A DNA stretch of 23,056 bases from JBQTIP01 sp052388025. GTDB lineage: Bacteria; Actinomycetota; UBA4738; HRBIN12. How positions within the stretch are numbered: the stretch's first letter is position 1; every line of letters starts with the position of its first letter. The stretch spans positions 1-23,056 of the forward strand of contig JBQTIP010000161.1 of the NCBI GenBank assembly GCA_052388025.1. Direction: 5' to 3'. Position numbers and translations under genes: made by a program. Under the pieces are notes generated by a model. That model ran no database searches and was not told where the DNA came from. It worked only from the letters and a program-made list of their open reading frames with translations. Of this stretch, positions 1 to 16,073 are shown one piece after another.

Positions 1-128
1 TCGGCCATGCCCTGCTCGGCCAGCACCTTGGTGATCGCCGCCGTGAGCGTCGTCTTGCCGTGGTCGATATGCCCGATCGTGCCGATGTTCACGTGGGGCT
101 TCGTGCGCTCGAACTTCTTCTTGGCCAT
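1..128 (-). CDS. tuf: Elongation factor Tu, N-terminal fragment (cut by window edge)
   Basis: Only the first 42 codons are present; the gene runs off the left edge. The product begins MAKKKFERTKPHVNIGTIGH and continues with the G1/P-loop GHIDHGKTTLT, diagnostic of EF-Tu, the GTPase that brings aminoacyl-tRNA to the ribosome. The ATG at 126-128 has a purine-rich ribosome binding site (GGGAAGG) directly upstream, inside the 18-base gap after fusA. It is the last gene of the rpsL-rpsG-fusA-tuf str operon and should be co-transcribed with fusA. A second tuf end lies at the right edge of the window, so the genome probably has two copies. Identity is certain for the part seen; nothing can be said about the rest. 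Confidence 0.97.
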   Translation of the reverse strand, partial: MAKKKFERTKPHVNIGTIGHIDHGKTTLTAAITKVLAEQGMA

Positions 129-146
129 CCTTCCCTCTTCCTTCCT

Positions 147-2312
<2,166 letters not shown>

Positions 2313-2333
2313 CAGCGGACCCCCTCACAAGGA

Positions 2334-2353
2334 GCCGGGCCCTCGAGCCCGGC
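2334..2353 (-). other. Intercistronic hairpin between rpsG and fusA
   Basis: A 7-bp perfect stem (GCCGGGC with GCCCGGC, 6-base loop) sits in the 58-base gap between rpsG and fusA. No U-tract follows, so it is not a convincing terminator. It could be an mRNA processing or stability element. Its 3' arm ends about 21 bases upstream of the fusA start, leaving the fusA ribosome binding site free. Confidence 0.4.
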
Positions 2354-2370
2354 ACGAGCGTTCTCTTCGA

Positions 2371-2841
2371 TCACCATCGGTAATGCGCGAATGCCTTGTT
2401 CGCCTCGGCCATCTTGTGCATGTCCTCCCGGCGCTTGACCGACGTGCCCGTGCCCTGTGAGGCATCCATGATCTCCCCGACCAGCCGCTCTGCCATGGAG
2501 TGCTCGCGCCGCTGGCGCGAGTAGTTGACCAGCCACCTGAGCGCCAGCGTGGTGCCGCGTGCCGGCCGGACCTCCACAGGCACCTGATAGGTCGCGCCGC
2601 CGACCCGCCTGGAGCGCACCTCCAGCATCGGCCGGACGTTCTCAACCGCCTTCTTCAGCGTGATGGCGGGGTCGTTGGCGGTGCGCTCGCTGATGACTTC
2701 GAGCGCCCGATATACCGTGCGCTCGGAGAGCGTCTTCTTGCCGTCCTTCAGCACCTTGTTGATCAGCTGTGTGACCAGTGGGTTCTGGTAGACGGGATCC
2801 GGACCGATCTCCCGATGTACCGCCGGTCCCTTTCGAGGCAT
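2371..2841 (-). CDS. rpsG: 30S ribosomal protein S7 (uS7)
   Basis: A 156-residue protein, the normal uS7 length. It begins MPRKGPAVHREIGPDPVYQN and contains the family segments LINKVLKDGKKTLSE, NVRPMLEVRSRRVGGATYQVP, WLVNYSRQR and a C-terminal EANKAFAHYRW. uS7 is a primary 16S rRNA binding protein that starts assembly of the 30S head and touches E-site tRNA. The ATG lies 2 bases after the rpsL stop (TAG CG ATG), so translation is probably coupled to rpsL. In E. coli S7 autoregulates the str operon by binding the rpsL-rpsG intercistronic RNA. Here that spacer is almost absent, so any autoregulation must use another site. Confidence 0.98.
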   Translation of the reverse strand: MPRKGPAVHREIGPDPVYQNPLVTQLINKVLKDGKKTLSERTVYRALEVISERTANDPAITLKKAVENVRPMLEVRSRRVGGATYQVPVEVRPARGTTLALRWLVNYSRQRREHSMAERLVGEIMDASQGTGTSVKRREDMHKMAEANKAFAHYRW

Positions 2842-2843
2842 CG

Positions 2844-3215
2844 CTACTCGCCCCGCTTCGCGCCGTACTTGGACCGAGCCTTCTTGCGGTCCTTCACACC
2901 TGCGGTGTCGAGAGCAGCCCGAACGATCTTGTAGCGGACGCCCGGCATGTCCTTCACACGGCCCCCGCGCACGAGGACGATCGAGTGCTCCTGGAGGTTG
3001 TGGCCGACCCCCGGGATGTAGGCGGTTACCTCCACCCCGGTGGTGAGGCGGACGCGGGCTACCTTACGGAGAGCGGAGTTCGGCTTCTTCGGAGTCGCGG
3101 TGTAGACGCGCGTGCAGACGCCGCGGCGCTGCGGAGCGTTTCGAAGAGCGGGGCTCTTCGTCTTGCTCCGCGGGCGCTCACGCCCGCTCCTGACCAGCTG
3201 CTGAATCGTGGGCAT
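2844..3215 (-). CDS. rpsL: 30S ribosomal protein S12 (uS12)
   Basis: A 123-residue decoding-centre protein with the invariant segments RGVCTRVYTATPKKPNSALR and GHNLQEHSIVLVRGGRVKDMPG. The streptomycin-determining lysines in PKKPNS and GRVKDMPG are the wild-type, sensitive-type residues. The aspartate of KDMPG is the position methylthiolated in many bacteria. It is the first gene of the str operon. The ATG at 3213-3215 is fixed by homology (MPTIQQLVRSG), but the sequence just upstream has no good Shine-Dalgarno at normal distance. A strong AGGAGAAGG lies about 22 bases before the ATG. The promoter is at 3388-3417 and the leader is about 165 bases with several hairpins. Confidence 0.98.
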   Translation of the reverse strand: MPTIQQLVRSGRERPRSKTKSPALRNAPQRRGVCTRVYTATPKKPNSALRKVARVRLTTGVEVTAYIPGVGHNLQEHSIVLVRGGRVKDMPGVRYKIVRAALDTAGVKDRKKARSKYGAKRGE

Positions 3216-3381
3216 AGATCGCTCGTCTGCACTCTCGCCTTCTCCTCTGCCGGGGTCCCGCGAAGAAGCCGGACCCGCAGGCCCGGCTTCCAGGGATGCT
3301 GCCTGGGACGCAAGTTGTCCCTTCGGGTACCCCCCTGAAAGCAGATCGAATCCTGAGCCCGCCCGCCGGGCTCAGACGCAA
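3216..3381 (-). promoter_or_regulatory. Structured 5' leader of the rpsL-rpsG-fusA-tuf mRNA
   Basis: Between the predicted transcription start (about 3381) and rpsL the RNA can form a chain of stems. First is a 9-bp perfect stem at 3353-3375 (CUGAGCCCG arms, 5-base loop) at the very 5' end. Second is GGGAC/GUCCC at 3305-3321 with a 7-base loop. Third is CCAGG/CCUGG at 3290-3306. Fourth is an 8-bp stem at 3265-3290 (GAAGCCGG arms, 10-base loop). The second and third share bases, as do the third and fourth, so alternative folds are possible. I do not recognise a known riboswitch or ribosomal-protein leader class. A role in autoregulation by S7 or S12, or in mRNA stability, is inference only. 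Confidence 0.5.
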
Positions 3382-3387
3382 CTGCTA

Positions 3388-3417
3388 AAGCTACTAGGCA
3401 CGAGGGCCGGCTGTCAA
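3388..3417 (-). promoter_or_regulatory. Promoter of the str operon (rpsL)
   Basis: Reading the minus strand, a perfect -35 hexamer TTGACA (3412-3417) is followed after 18 bases by TAGCTT (3388-3393), which keeps the key T, A and final T of a sigma70/HrdB -10. Transcription would start near 3381, just before the first leader hairpin. A consensus -35 fits a growth-linked ribosomal operon. The -10 choice is less certain, since GTAGCT at 17 bases is also possible. Confidence 0.7.
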
Positions 3418-3424
3418 CGAGCGC

Positions 3425-3450
3425 GGGGCCGTGCGTCGGGGCCGTGCGTC
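3425..3450. repeat. 13-bp perfect tandem duplication
   Basis: The unit GGGGCCGTGCGTC occurs twice in immediate succession (3425-3437 and 3438-3450), just upstream of the rpsL -35 box and in the non-coding region shared with the divergent peptidase gene. It is short enough to be a simple slippage duplication. A paired regulator site is possible but unsupported. The rest of the 190-base divergent spacer holds no gene that I can see. Confidence 0.6.
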
Positions 3451-3607
3451 GGAGCGCGGCCCGACCGAGCCTCTTTGCCGCTGAAGCTGCCGGCCGGTTC
3501 CACCCCCCCGGGCAACCGGTGTGTCCGTTCGTCCGTTTCACCCCTCTGCCGCATTTGTGGTAAGGATGCGCATCCGGGGAAGGACTCAGGGAGAGGGGAG
3601 ACGCAGC

Positions 3608-6600
3608 ATGAAACGCTCCGGCGTACGTTCTGTCTTCGTAGCATTCGCACTCGTCGTAGCCACGGTCGGCCTGGCCGCAACCACGACGGCGAAGCCGAAC
3701 TTCACCGCCAAGCCGTTGAAGGTTACGGCGGCACCGATTCATGCCTCCAAGGCGCTTTCGACCCGTCTGGCTCAGTCGGACGAGAGCCTCTTGAAGCTCT
3801 CGGGCTCCAAGATGACCAGGCTGATGGTGAAGTTCGACTACGACGCCGTGGCCAGCTACATCGGGGGCGTGGCAGGCCTCGCGGCCACGAGCCCGCAGGT
3901 GACCGGACGCTCCCTCGCGGAGAACCGGGCCGCGGTCGACGCCTACGAGCGCCACGTGGCCGGCCTCGAGAAGAGCATCCTCGCAGCCATCAAGGCGAAG
4001 ATCCCGCAGGTCGAGGTGCTCAACACCTTCCGCATCGCCTACGGCGGCGCCGCGATGCAGGTGCCCGCCGACAAGATCAAGAGCTTGCTCTCCGTCCCCG
4101 GCGTCGTCGCCGTCCAGAGGAACAGCCTCGAGAAGATCCTCACGGACGCCACGCCGGCCTTCCTGGGCGCCGATCAGGTCTGGCCCTCGCTCGGCGGCCA
4201 GAAGCGCGCCGGCGAGGGCGTGATCGTGGGCGTCCTGGACACGGGCGTCTGGCCCGAGCACCCGGGGTACAAGGACAAGGGCATCAGCCACCCCGGCGGC
4301 ACCTTCGGGTGCGAGTTCGGGGACGGGACCGATCCCCTGCTCGGCGATCCGTTCAGCTGCAACGACAAGCTGGTCGGGGCCCACGCCTTCACGGACACCT
4401 ACATGTTCTTCATCGGCGCCCTCGACGGAGAGTTCTGCAACAACACGACCGGCGAGTGCTCCGCGCGCGACGCCGACGGGCACGGGACTCACACGTCCAC
4501 CACCGCGGCGGGCAGCCGGGTGAACAACGCCTCGATCTTCGGGATAAACCACGGAACGATCAGCGGGATGGCGCCCGGGGCGCACGTAATCGGGTACCGC
4601 GTGTGCATGGACCTGGGGTGCTTCGGTTCCGACTCGGTCGCAGCCGTGGAGCAGGCCATCCTGGACGGGGTGGACATCATCAACTTCTCGATCTCTGGAG
4701 GCGTCGACCCCTACTCCGACGCGGTCGAGCTGGCGTTCCTCGACGCGTACGCGGCCGGGATCCTCGTGAACGCGTCCGCCGGCAACGAAGGCCCTGGAGC
4801 AGCCACCGCGAACCACGCGGGTCCATGGGTGAACACCGTCGGAGCCTCGACCTCCGACCGCAACTTCAACACGAAGCTGGTCCTTGACGCCGGCGGCGAT
4901 TCCATGAAGTTCGCCGGTACCACCATCACGCCGGGCGTCTCCGGGAGCCCGGTGATCCAGGCCGGGGACGTCGTCGGCTACGCCGACCAACTGTGCGCCG
5001 ACCCCTTGCCGCCTGGATCCGTCACCGGGATGGTCGTCGTGTGCGAGCGCGGCGTCGTCGGCCGGGTCCAGAAGTCCTTCAACGTGCTCGAGGGCGGCGG
5101 CAAGGGCATGATCCTCTACAACCCCGTCCTGCTGAGCCTGTTCACGGACAACTTCTTCGTGCCCACCGTCATGCTCGAGGGACCGCAGCCGGCCACGAAG
5201 ATGCTCGACTTCCTGGCCGCGCACCCGGGGGCCACGGCCACGTGGAAGACCGGCAAGGCCACCACGGTCCGGGGCGACGTGATGACGGCCTTCTCGTCCC
5301 GGGGACCACTGGGCGACTGGATCAAGCCCGATGTCACCGCGCCGGGCATCCAGATCCTGGCCGGGAACACGCCGGAGCCCATCAACGTAGCGGCCGGCCC
5401 GCCGGGCGAGCTCTTCCAGGTCATCGCCGGCACGTCCATGTCCAGCCCGCACGCCGCCGGCGTGTCCGCGCTGGTCAAGGCGGCTCACCCCAACTGGAGC
5501 CCGGGCCAGATCAAGTCGGCCCTGATGACCTCCTCCGTGCAGGACGTTCTGAAGGAGGACGCCGAGACGCCGTTCGACCCGTTCGACGCCGGTGCCGGGG
5601 CCATCCGGGCCAACCGCGCGGTCGCGCCGACGCTCGTCTTCAACGAGAGCGCGGCGGACTACATGACGGCGGCCGGCGACCCGCTCGGGCGCATCGGCCT
5701 GAACCTCCCGAGCATCAACGCACCGCTCATGCCGGGGCTGATCACGACGACCCGCACGGCGAAGAACGTGAGCGGCGCGAAGCAGGTCTTCAAGGTCCAC
5801 GTCGACGAGCCTGCGGGGTCCAACATCTCGGTGAGCCCCAGCACCTTCGCTCTCGCCAAGAACGGCTCGAAGGAGCTGACGATCACGATCAACGGCGAGG
5901 GTCTCGCCGACGGCCAGTACTTCGGCCAGATCACGCTCGATCCAAAGGCGGCCGGCTACAACCACGTCGTTCTGCCCGTCGCGTTCTTCAAGACGCAGGG
6001 CGATGTGTCGCTCGCGCACAGTTGCGACGCCACCTCCATCCCGGAGGGCGGTTCGGCCGGCTGTGACGTGACGGCCACGAACCTGGCTCCGGTGGCCGCA
6101 GACGTCCACCTGTCGGTCAACGGGCCCTCCAACGGCAATCTCGAGATCGACAACGTCTCGGCCCCGGGCGTGCCGTTCGACAACGGGTTCACGTTCGACG
6201 GCATGCTCGCCGCGGCGGTCGCACCGACGGTCGACTCGATCACGCCGGGTGGATCGCCGGCCGGTTACCTGCCGCTGGCGGGCTTCGGCGTGCCGCCTCT
6301 CGGCGGGTTCGACGACGAGACCATCGTGAACCTCGGAGTGCCGGAGTTCCTGTTCGGCGACGAGCCGTACACCGAGATCGGCCTGGTCTCCAACGGATAC
6401 GCCGTCGTGGGCGGAGGCGACTCGGGCGACGTCAACTTCGTCCCGCAGTCGTTGCCGGATCCGGCCGTGCCGAACAACGTCCTGGCGCCGTTCTGGACGG
6501 ACCTCAACCCGGGAGCGGGTGGGGACCTGTACGCGGCGGAGTTGACCGACGGCGTGAACGTCTGGGTCGTGCTGGAGTTTGCGGGCGTTCCCGACTTCTC

Positions 6601-6937
6601 CCTCGGCCTTCCGTACTCGTTCCAGATCTGGATCCAGGAGGGTGCGACCGAGTCCATCACCTACGCGTACGGCACCCTGTCCGGGGCGGGTGACCCGATC
6701 GGTCTCACGGTCGGCGCGGAGAACCGCGCCGGCTCGAGCGGCGTCCAGTTGGGGGCGGCTCCCGTCACCGGGAACGACTTCACGATCAACACCTCGCCGC
6801 CCGCGCCCGGTGGCTCGGTGCTAGTCACCTACGACGCGAACGGGGTCCAGTCGGGCACGTACAAGCTCCGCGGCCGGCTTACCTCGGACATCACGCCGGG
6901 GACGACATCGGCGGTGGTGACGATCAAGGTCACCTGA
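3608..6937 (+). CDS. Secreted subtilisin-like serine peptidase (S8) with I9 prodomain and PA insert
   Basis: A 1109-residue exported protease. Residues 1-29 are a signal peptide (basic MKRSGVR, hydrophobic core, Ala-rich end). Residues about 68-178 form an I9-type propeptide. The catalytic domain shows Asp211 in VLDTGVWPEH, His292 in GHGTHT, oxyanion Asn393 in SAGNEGP and Ser610 in GTSMSSPHAAG, so all key residues are intact. A protease-associated (PA) domain is inserted at about 450-545. An Fn3-like domain follows at about 710-795. The C-terminal part at about 860-1060 has a beta-rich pattern (NGYAVVGGG, NNVLAPFWTDLNP) seen in extracellular proteins. No LPXTG or C-terminal membrane anchor is visible, so it is probably released. 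The ATG at 3608 has an AGGGGAG ribosome binding site and gives the signal peptide. An upstream GTG at 3521 is in frame but would bury it. It is monocistronic and ends before a terminator. Substrate unknown; nutritional proteolysis is inference. Confidence 0.95.
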   Translation: MKRSGVRSVFVAFALVVATVGLAATTTAKPNFTAKPLKVTAAPIHASKALSTRLAQSDESLLKLSGSKMTRLMVKFDYDAVASYIGGVAGLAATSPQVTGRSLAENRAAVDAYERHVAGLEKSILAAIKAKIPQVEVLNTFRIAYGGAAMQVPADKIKSLLSVPGVVAVQRNSLEKILTDATPAFLGADQVWPSLGGQKRAGEGVIVGVLDTGVWPEHPGYKDKGISHPGGTFGCEFGDGTDPLLGDPFSCNDKLVGAHAFTDTYMFFIGALDGEFCNNTTGECSARDADGHGTHTSTTAAGSRVNNASIFGINHGTISGMAPGAHVIGYRVCMDLGCFGSDSVAAVEQAILDGVDIINFSISGGVDPYSDAVELAFLDAYAAGILVNASAGNEGPGAATANHAGPWVNTVGASTSDRNFNTKLVLDAGGDSMKFAGTTITPGVSGSPVIQAGDVVGYADQLCADPLPPGSVTGMVVVCERGVVGRVQKSFNVLEGGGKGMILYNPVLLSLFTDNFFVPTVMLEGPQPATKMLDFLAAHPGATATWKTGKATTVRGDVMTAFSSRGPLGDWIKPDVTAPGIQILAGNTPEPINVAAGPPGELFQVIAGTSMSSPHAAGVSALVKAAHPNWSPGQIKSALMTSSVQDVLKEDAETPFDPFDAGAGAIRANRAVAPTLVFNESAADYMTAAGDPLGRIGLNLPSINAPLMPGLITTTRTAKNVSGAKQVFKVHVDEPAGSNISVSPSTFALAKNGSKELTITINGEGLADGQYFGQITLDPKAAGYNHVVLPVAFFKTQGDVSLAHSCDATSIPEGGSAGCDVTATNLAPVAADVHLSVNGPSNGNLEIDNVSAPGVPFDNGFTFDGMLAAAVAPTVDSITPGGSPAGYLPLAGFGVPPLGGFDDETIVNLGVPEFLFGDEPYTEIGLVSNGYAVVGGGDSGDVNFVPQSLPDPAVPNNVLAPFWTDLNPGAGGDLYAAELTDGVNVWVVLEFAGVPDFSLGLPYSFQIWIQEGATESITYAYGTLSGAGDPIGLTVGAENRAGSSGVQLGAAPVTGNDFTINTSPPAPGGSVLVTYDANGVQSGTYKLRGRLTSDITPGTTSAVVTIKVT

Positions 6938-6961
6938 TCGGAGGCTGAAGCAAGGAGCATG

Positions 6962-6996
6962 GGGCCCGGCCGAACGGCCGGGCCCTCTCTCGTTCC
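6962..6996 (+). terminator. Intrinsic terminator after the S8 peptidase
   Basis: A perfect 10-bp GC stem (GGGCCCGGCC, loop GAAC, GGCCGGGCCC) at 6962-6985 lies 25 bases after the peptidase stop. It is followed by a weak pyrimidine tract (TCTCTCGTTCCC). The U-tract is poor but typical of high-GC genomes. Confidence 0.8.
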
Positions 6997-7010
6997 CGTA
7001 GGCTGCCGCC

Positions 7011-7672
7011 GTGGCGACCCCAGCGGAGCTCGCGGGCCTACTCGGCCTGGCCGAGCGGGCCGCGCTGGCCGGCGGAGACGCGATCGTTCGCGGGGTGGCG
7101 GGCCGCGGGTCGCGGTCCAAGGGCGCGGGCGACTACGTCACCGACACGGACCGGGAGAGCGAGCGGGTCATCGGCGAGCTGCTGACCGCCGAGACCCCCG
7201 ACATTCCGCTCGTCGGCGAAGAGGCGGGCGGCACACCGACCGATCGGTATTGGCTCGTCGACCCCTTGGACGGGACGACGAACTACCTCCACGGGTTCCC
7301 GATCGTCGGCGTCTCGATCGCCCTCATCCAGGACGGTCGACCGATCGTCGGGTGGTACATGCCCCTTCCTCGGTGAGACGTACCTCGCCACTGCCGGCGG
7401 CGGCGCCACGCTCGCGGCGGGGGAGGGGAGAGTGCCGGTTCGAGTCTCGAATCGGCCGCCGGAACGCGCCGTGCTCGGGACGGGGTTTCCGTTCCGCCAG
7501 AAGGGCGCTCACCCCGCTGCCTCCGGATTGTTCGATCGGTGCCTGCGCCGCTTCGAGGACTTGCGGCGGCGCGGTCACGACATGGGACGGTGGTCCCGAC
7601 TATCTCTCAGGGGACATCCTCGCGGGCTCCCCCGCGGTTCACGCGGCGCTGCTGGAGTTGACCCGCGGCTGA
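7011..7672 (+). pseudogene. Broken inositol monophosphatase-family gene (frameshift and internal deletion)
   Basis: Frame 1 (GTG at 7011 to TGA at 7374-7376) encodes the first 121 residues of an IMPase-like phosphatase, including GEEAGG (residues 69-74) and the metal/phosphate motif WLVDPLDGTTNYLHGFP (residues 81-97). The family continues to about 260 residues. The continuation is present in the next frame from about 7372 (GETYLATAGGGATL, then VLGTGFPFRQK and RRFEDLRRRG to about 7570). It jumps again to a third frame for the C-terminus (VTTWDGGPDYLSGDILAG, ending LLELTRG at 7672). At the second jump about 40 residues are missing: the GSAALDLAYVA...WDVAAGALLVREAGG region that holds the last metal-binding Asp. 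A GCGGCGGC-rich junction suggests deletion by microhomology. The first frameshift alone could be a sequencing error, but the deletion makes a working enzyme very unlikely. No ribosome binding site is seen before the GTG. Confidence 0.88.
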
Positions 7673-7683
7673 GCGCCGAAGAC

Positions 7684-7720
7684 GCCGAGCGCCGGGGGCC
7701 ACTCGGCCCCGGCGCTCGGC
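7684..7720 (-). terminator. Hairpin terminator after rpoC (probably bidirectional)
   Basis: A long stem (GCCGAGCGCCGGGG... with ...CCCCGGCGCTCGGC, loop ACTC, one bulged G) occupies the spacer between the rpoC stop at 7733 and the end of the convergent IMPase pseudogene at 7672. It starts 12 bases after the rpoC stop. No U-tract is present on either side, so it resembles the U-less terminators of high-GC bacteria. Confidence 0.75.
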
Positions 7721-7732
7721 TCCTCGCCCTGA

Positions 7733-11626
<3,894 letters not shown>

Positions 11627-11675
11627 GAACGTCTCGCCTCCTCGTTACCGCTGTTCGCGTTCGGCCGCAGGTCGG

Positions 11676-15128
<3,453 letters not shown>

Positions 15129-15198
15129 AGGTATCCCCCCCAAGGGAAAATGACATGCGTGGAACTACGACACGCGGCTGACGGCACGGCAATCGACT

Positions 15199-15227
15199 AG
15201 TCTACGCAGGAAAGCAAGCACAGTCAA
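15199..15227 (-). promoter_or_regulatory. rpoB promoter P1 (proximal)
   Basis: On the minus strand TTGACT (15222-15227), a 17-base spacer and TAGACT (15199-15204). This is a near-consensus sigma70/HrdB promoter with the start expected near 15192, about 65 bases before the rpoB TTG. It lies in the 140-base gap between the XRE gene and rpoB. Confidence 0.8.
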
Positions 15228-15260
15228 CTACGGCTCGGGCCTTTCACCGAGCGCGGTCGA

Positions 15261-15289
15261 ACCCTACCTCTCCGGGACATCCCGGTCAA
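15261..15289 (-). promoter_or_regulatory. rpoB promoter P2 (distal, overlaps end of the XRE gene)
   Basis: On the minus strand TTGACC (15284-15289), a 17-base spacer and TAGGGT (15261-15266). Its -35 covers the TGA stop codon of the XRE gene (15286-15288). With P1 it forms a tandem pair 62 bases apart, both with the optimal spacer. The spacer contains GGGATGTCCC, a short inverted repeat that might be an operator; that is speculative. Confidence 0.65.
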
Positions 15290-15663
15290 CCGCCCGGACT
15301 CCTCTCAGGATCATCGCTGTCCTGTAGCAGAACGGCGGCCGCACGTATCAAATCCGCGAGGGCATTCGCCACCCCAGCACCCTGCTCGACGGAGCTGATG
15401 TGCACGCCGCGGTCGTGCAAGACCTCGAAGAAGGCCTCGAGCGTGGCCCGCTGATCTCCGAGAAGCGTCGCCTCGGACACGCCCAGCGCTTCAGCCAGGC
15501 GCTCGAGCGTTTGGATGGAGGGGACCACGTGCCCGTTCTCATACCGGGACAGCCGCGCCTTCGGGATACCCGACAGATTCTCCAGCGCGGACTGGCTCAA
15601 GCCGGCGTGAAGACGCGCTTCACGGAGCCGTTGCCCGAGCAGCTTGTCGTCCCTGGGCATCAC
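15286..15663 (-). CDS. XRE-family helix-turn-helix regulator between rplL and rpoB
   Basis: A 125-residue (124 from the second start) cytoplasmic protein. An HTH_3 domain fills residues about 9-68 (LGQRLREARLHAGLSQSALE, recognition region IPKARLSRYENGHVVPS, then LERLAEALGVSEATLL). The C-terminal about 55 residues (LEAFFEVLHDRGVHIS, LADLIRAAAVLLQ) are helical and could be a dimer or ligand part. I do not recognise a named family. Translation can start at GTG 15661-15663 or ATG 15658-15660, only 5-8 bases after the rplL stop, so it is very likely the last gene of the rplJ-rplL transcript and translationally coupled. Its stop overlaps rpoB promoter P2. This place between rplL and rpoB suggests control of rpoBC or of the rplJL operon itself, but no sequence proves a target. 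Codon use looks like its neighbours. Confidence 0.88.
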   Translation of the reverse strand: MMPRDDKLLGQRLREARLHAGLSQSALENLSGIPKARLSRYENGHVVPSIQTLERLAEALGVSEATLLGDQRATLEAFFEVLHDRGVHISSVEQGAGVANALADLIRAAAVLLQDSDDPERSPGG

Positions 15664-15668
15664 CCCGG

Positions 15669-16073
15669 CTACTTGACCTCGACGGTCGCGCCGGCAGCCT
15701 CCAGCTGCTCCTTGGCCTTCGCCGATTGCTCCTTCGCCACCCTCTCAAGCACGGGCTTCGGAGCGCCGTCAACGAGATCCTTGGCCTCCTTGAGACCGAG
15801 GCTGGTGAGCGCCCGAACTTCCTTGATCACCTGAATCTTCTTCTCGCCGGCAGATGTCAGGATGACGTCGAACTCGGTCTGCTCCTCCGCCTCCTCGCCG
15901 CCCGCGGCACCACCCGCGCCCGGGGCCGCCATCATGACCGGCGCCGCCACGGCCGCCTGCACGTCGAAGGCCTCCTCGAACTTCTTGATGAACTCCGACA
16001 GCTCCAGGAGCGTCATCTCCTTGAACTGCTCGAGCAGATCCTCGGTTCCCATCTTCTTGGTGGCCATGCTCAT
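15669..16073 (-). CDS. rplL: 50S ribosomal protein L7/L12 (bL12)
   Basis: The 132-134-residue stalk protein that binds L10 as dimers and recruits translational GTPases such as EF-G and EF-Tu. The N-terminal dimerisation helices (TEDLLEQFKEMTLLELSEFI), an Ala/Gly-rich hinge (about 42-62) and the conserved C-terminal domain (EFDVILTSAGEKKIQVIKEV, then LGLKEAKDLVDGAPK) are all present. Two starts are possible. ATG 16071-16073 overlaps the rplJ stop as ATGA. ATG 16065-16067 gives the more usual MATKK beginning with the GGAG of the upstream ribosome binding site 10 bases away. Either way it is coupled to rplJ. The XRE gene follows after 5-8 bases with no terminator. Confidence 0.97.
   Translation of the reverse strand: MSMATKKMGTEDLLEQFKEMTLLELSEFIKKFEEAFDVQAAVAAPVMMAAPGAGGAAGGEEAEEQTEFDVILTSAGEKKIQVIKEVRALTSLGLKEAKDLVDGAPKPVLERVAKEQSAKAKEQLEAAGATVEVK

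Noticed and set aside
3521..3607. Upstream GTG start that would lengthen the subtilase by 29 residues
   Set aside because: It would place a polar segment before the signal peptide. The ATG at 3608 has a good AGGGGAG site.
3059..6109. A 1016-codon open frame on the minus strand across the subtilase gene
   Set aside because: It is antisense to a gene with a signal peptide and full catalytic triad, and its translation is Arg/Gly/Asp/His-rich noise typical of high-GC antisense frames. Only the first 57 codons after the GTG at 3232 were considered, as a possible leader frame.
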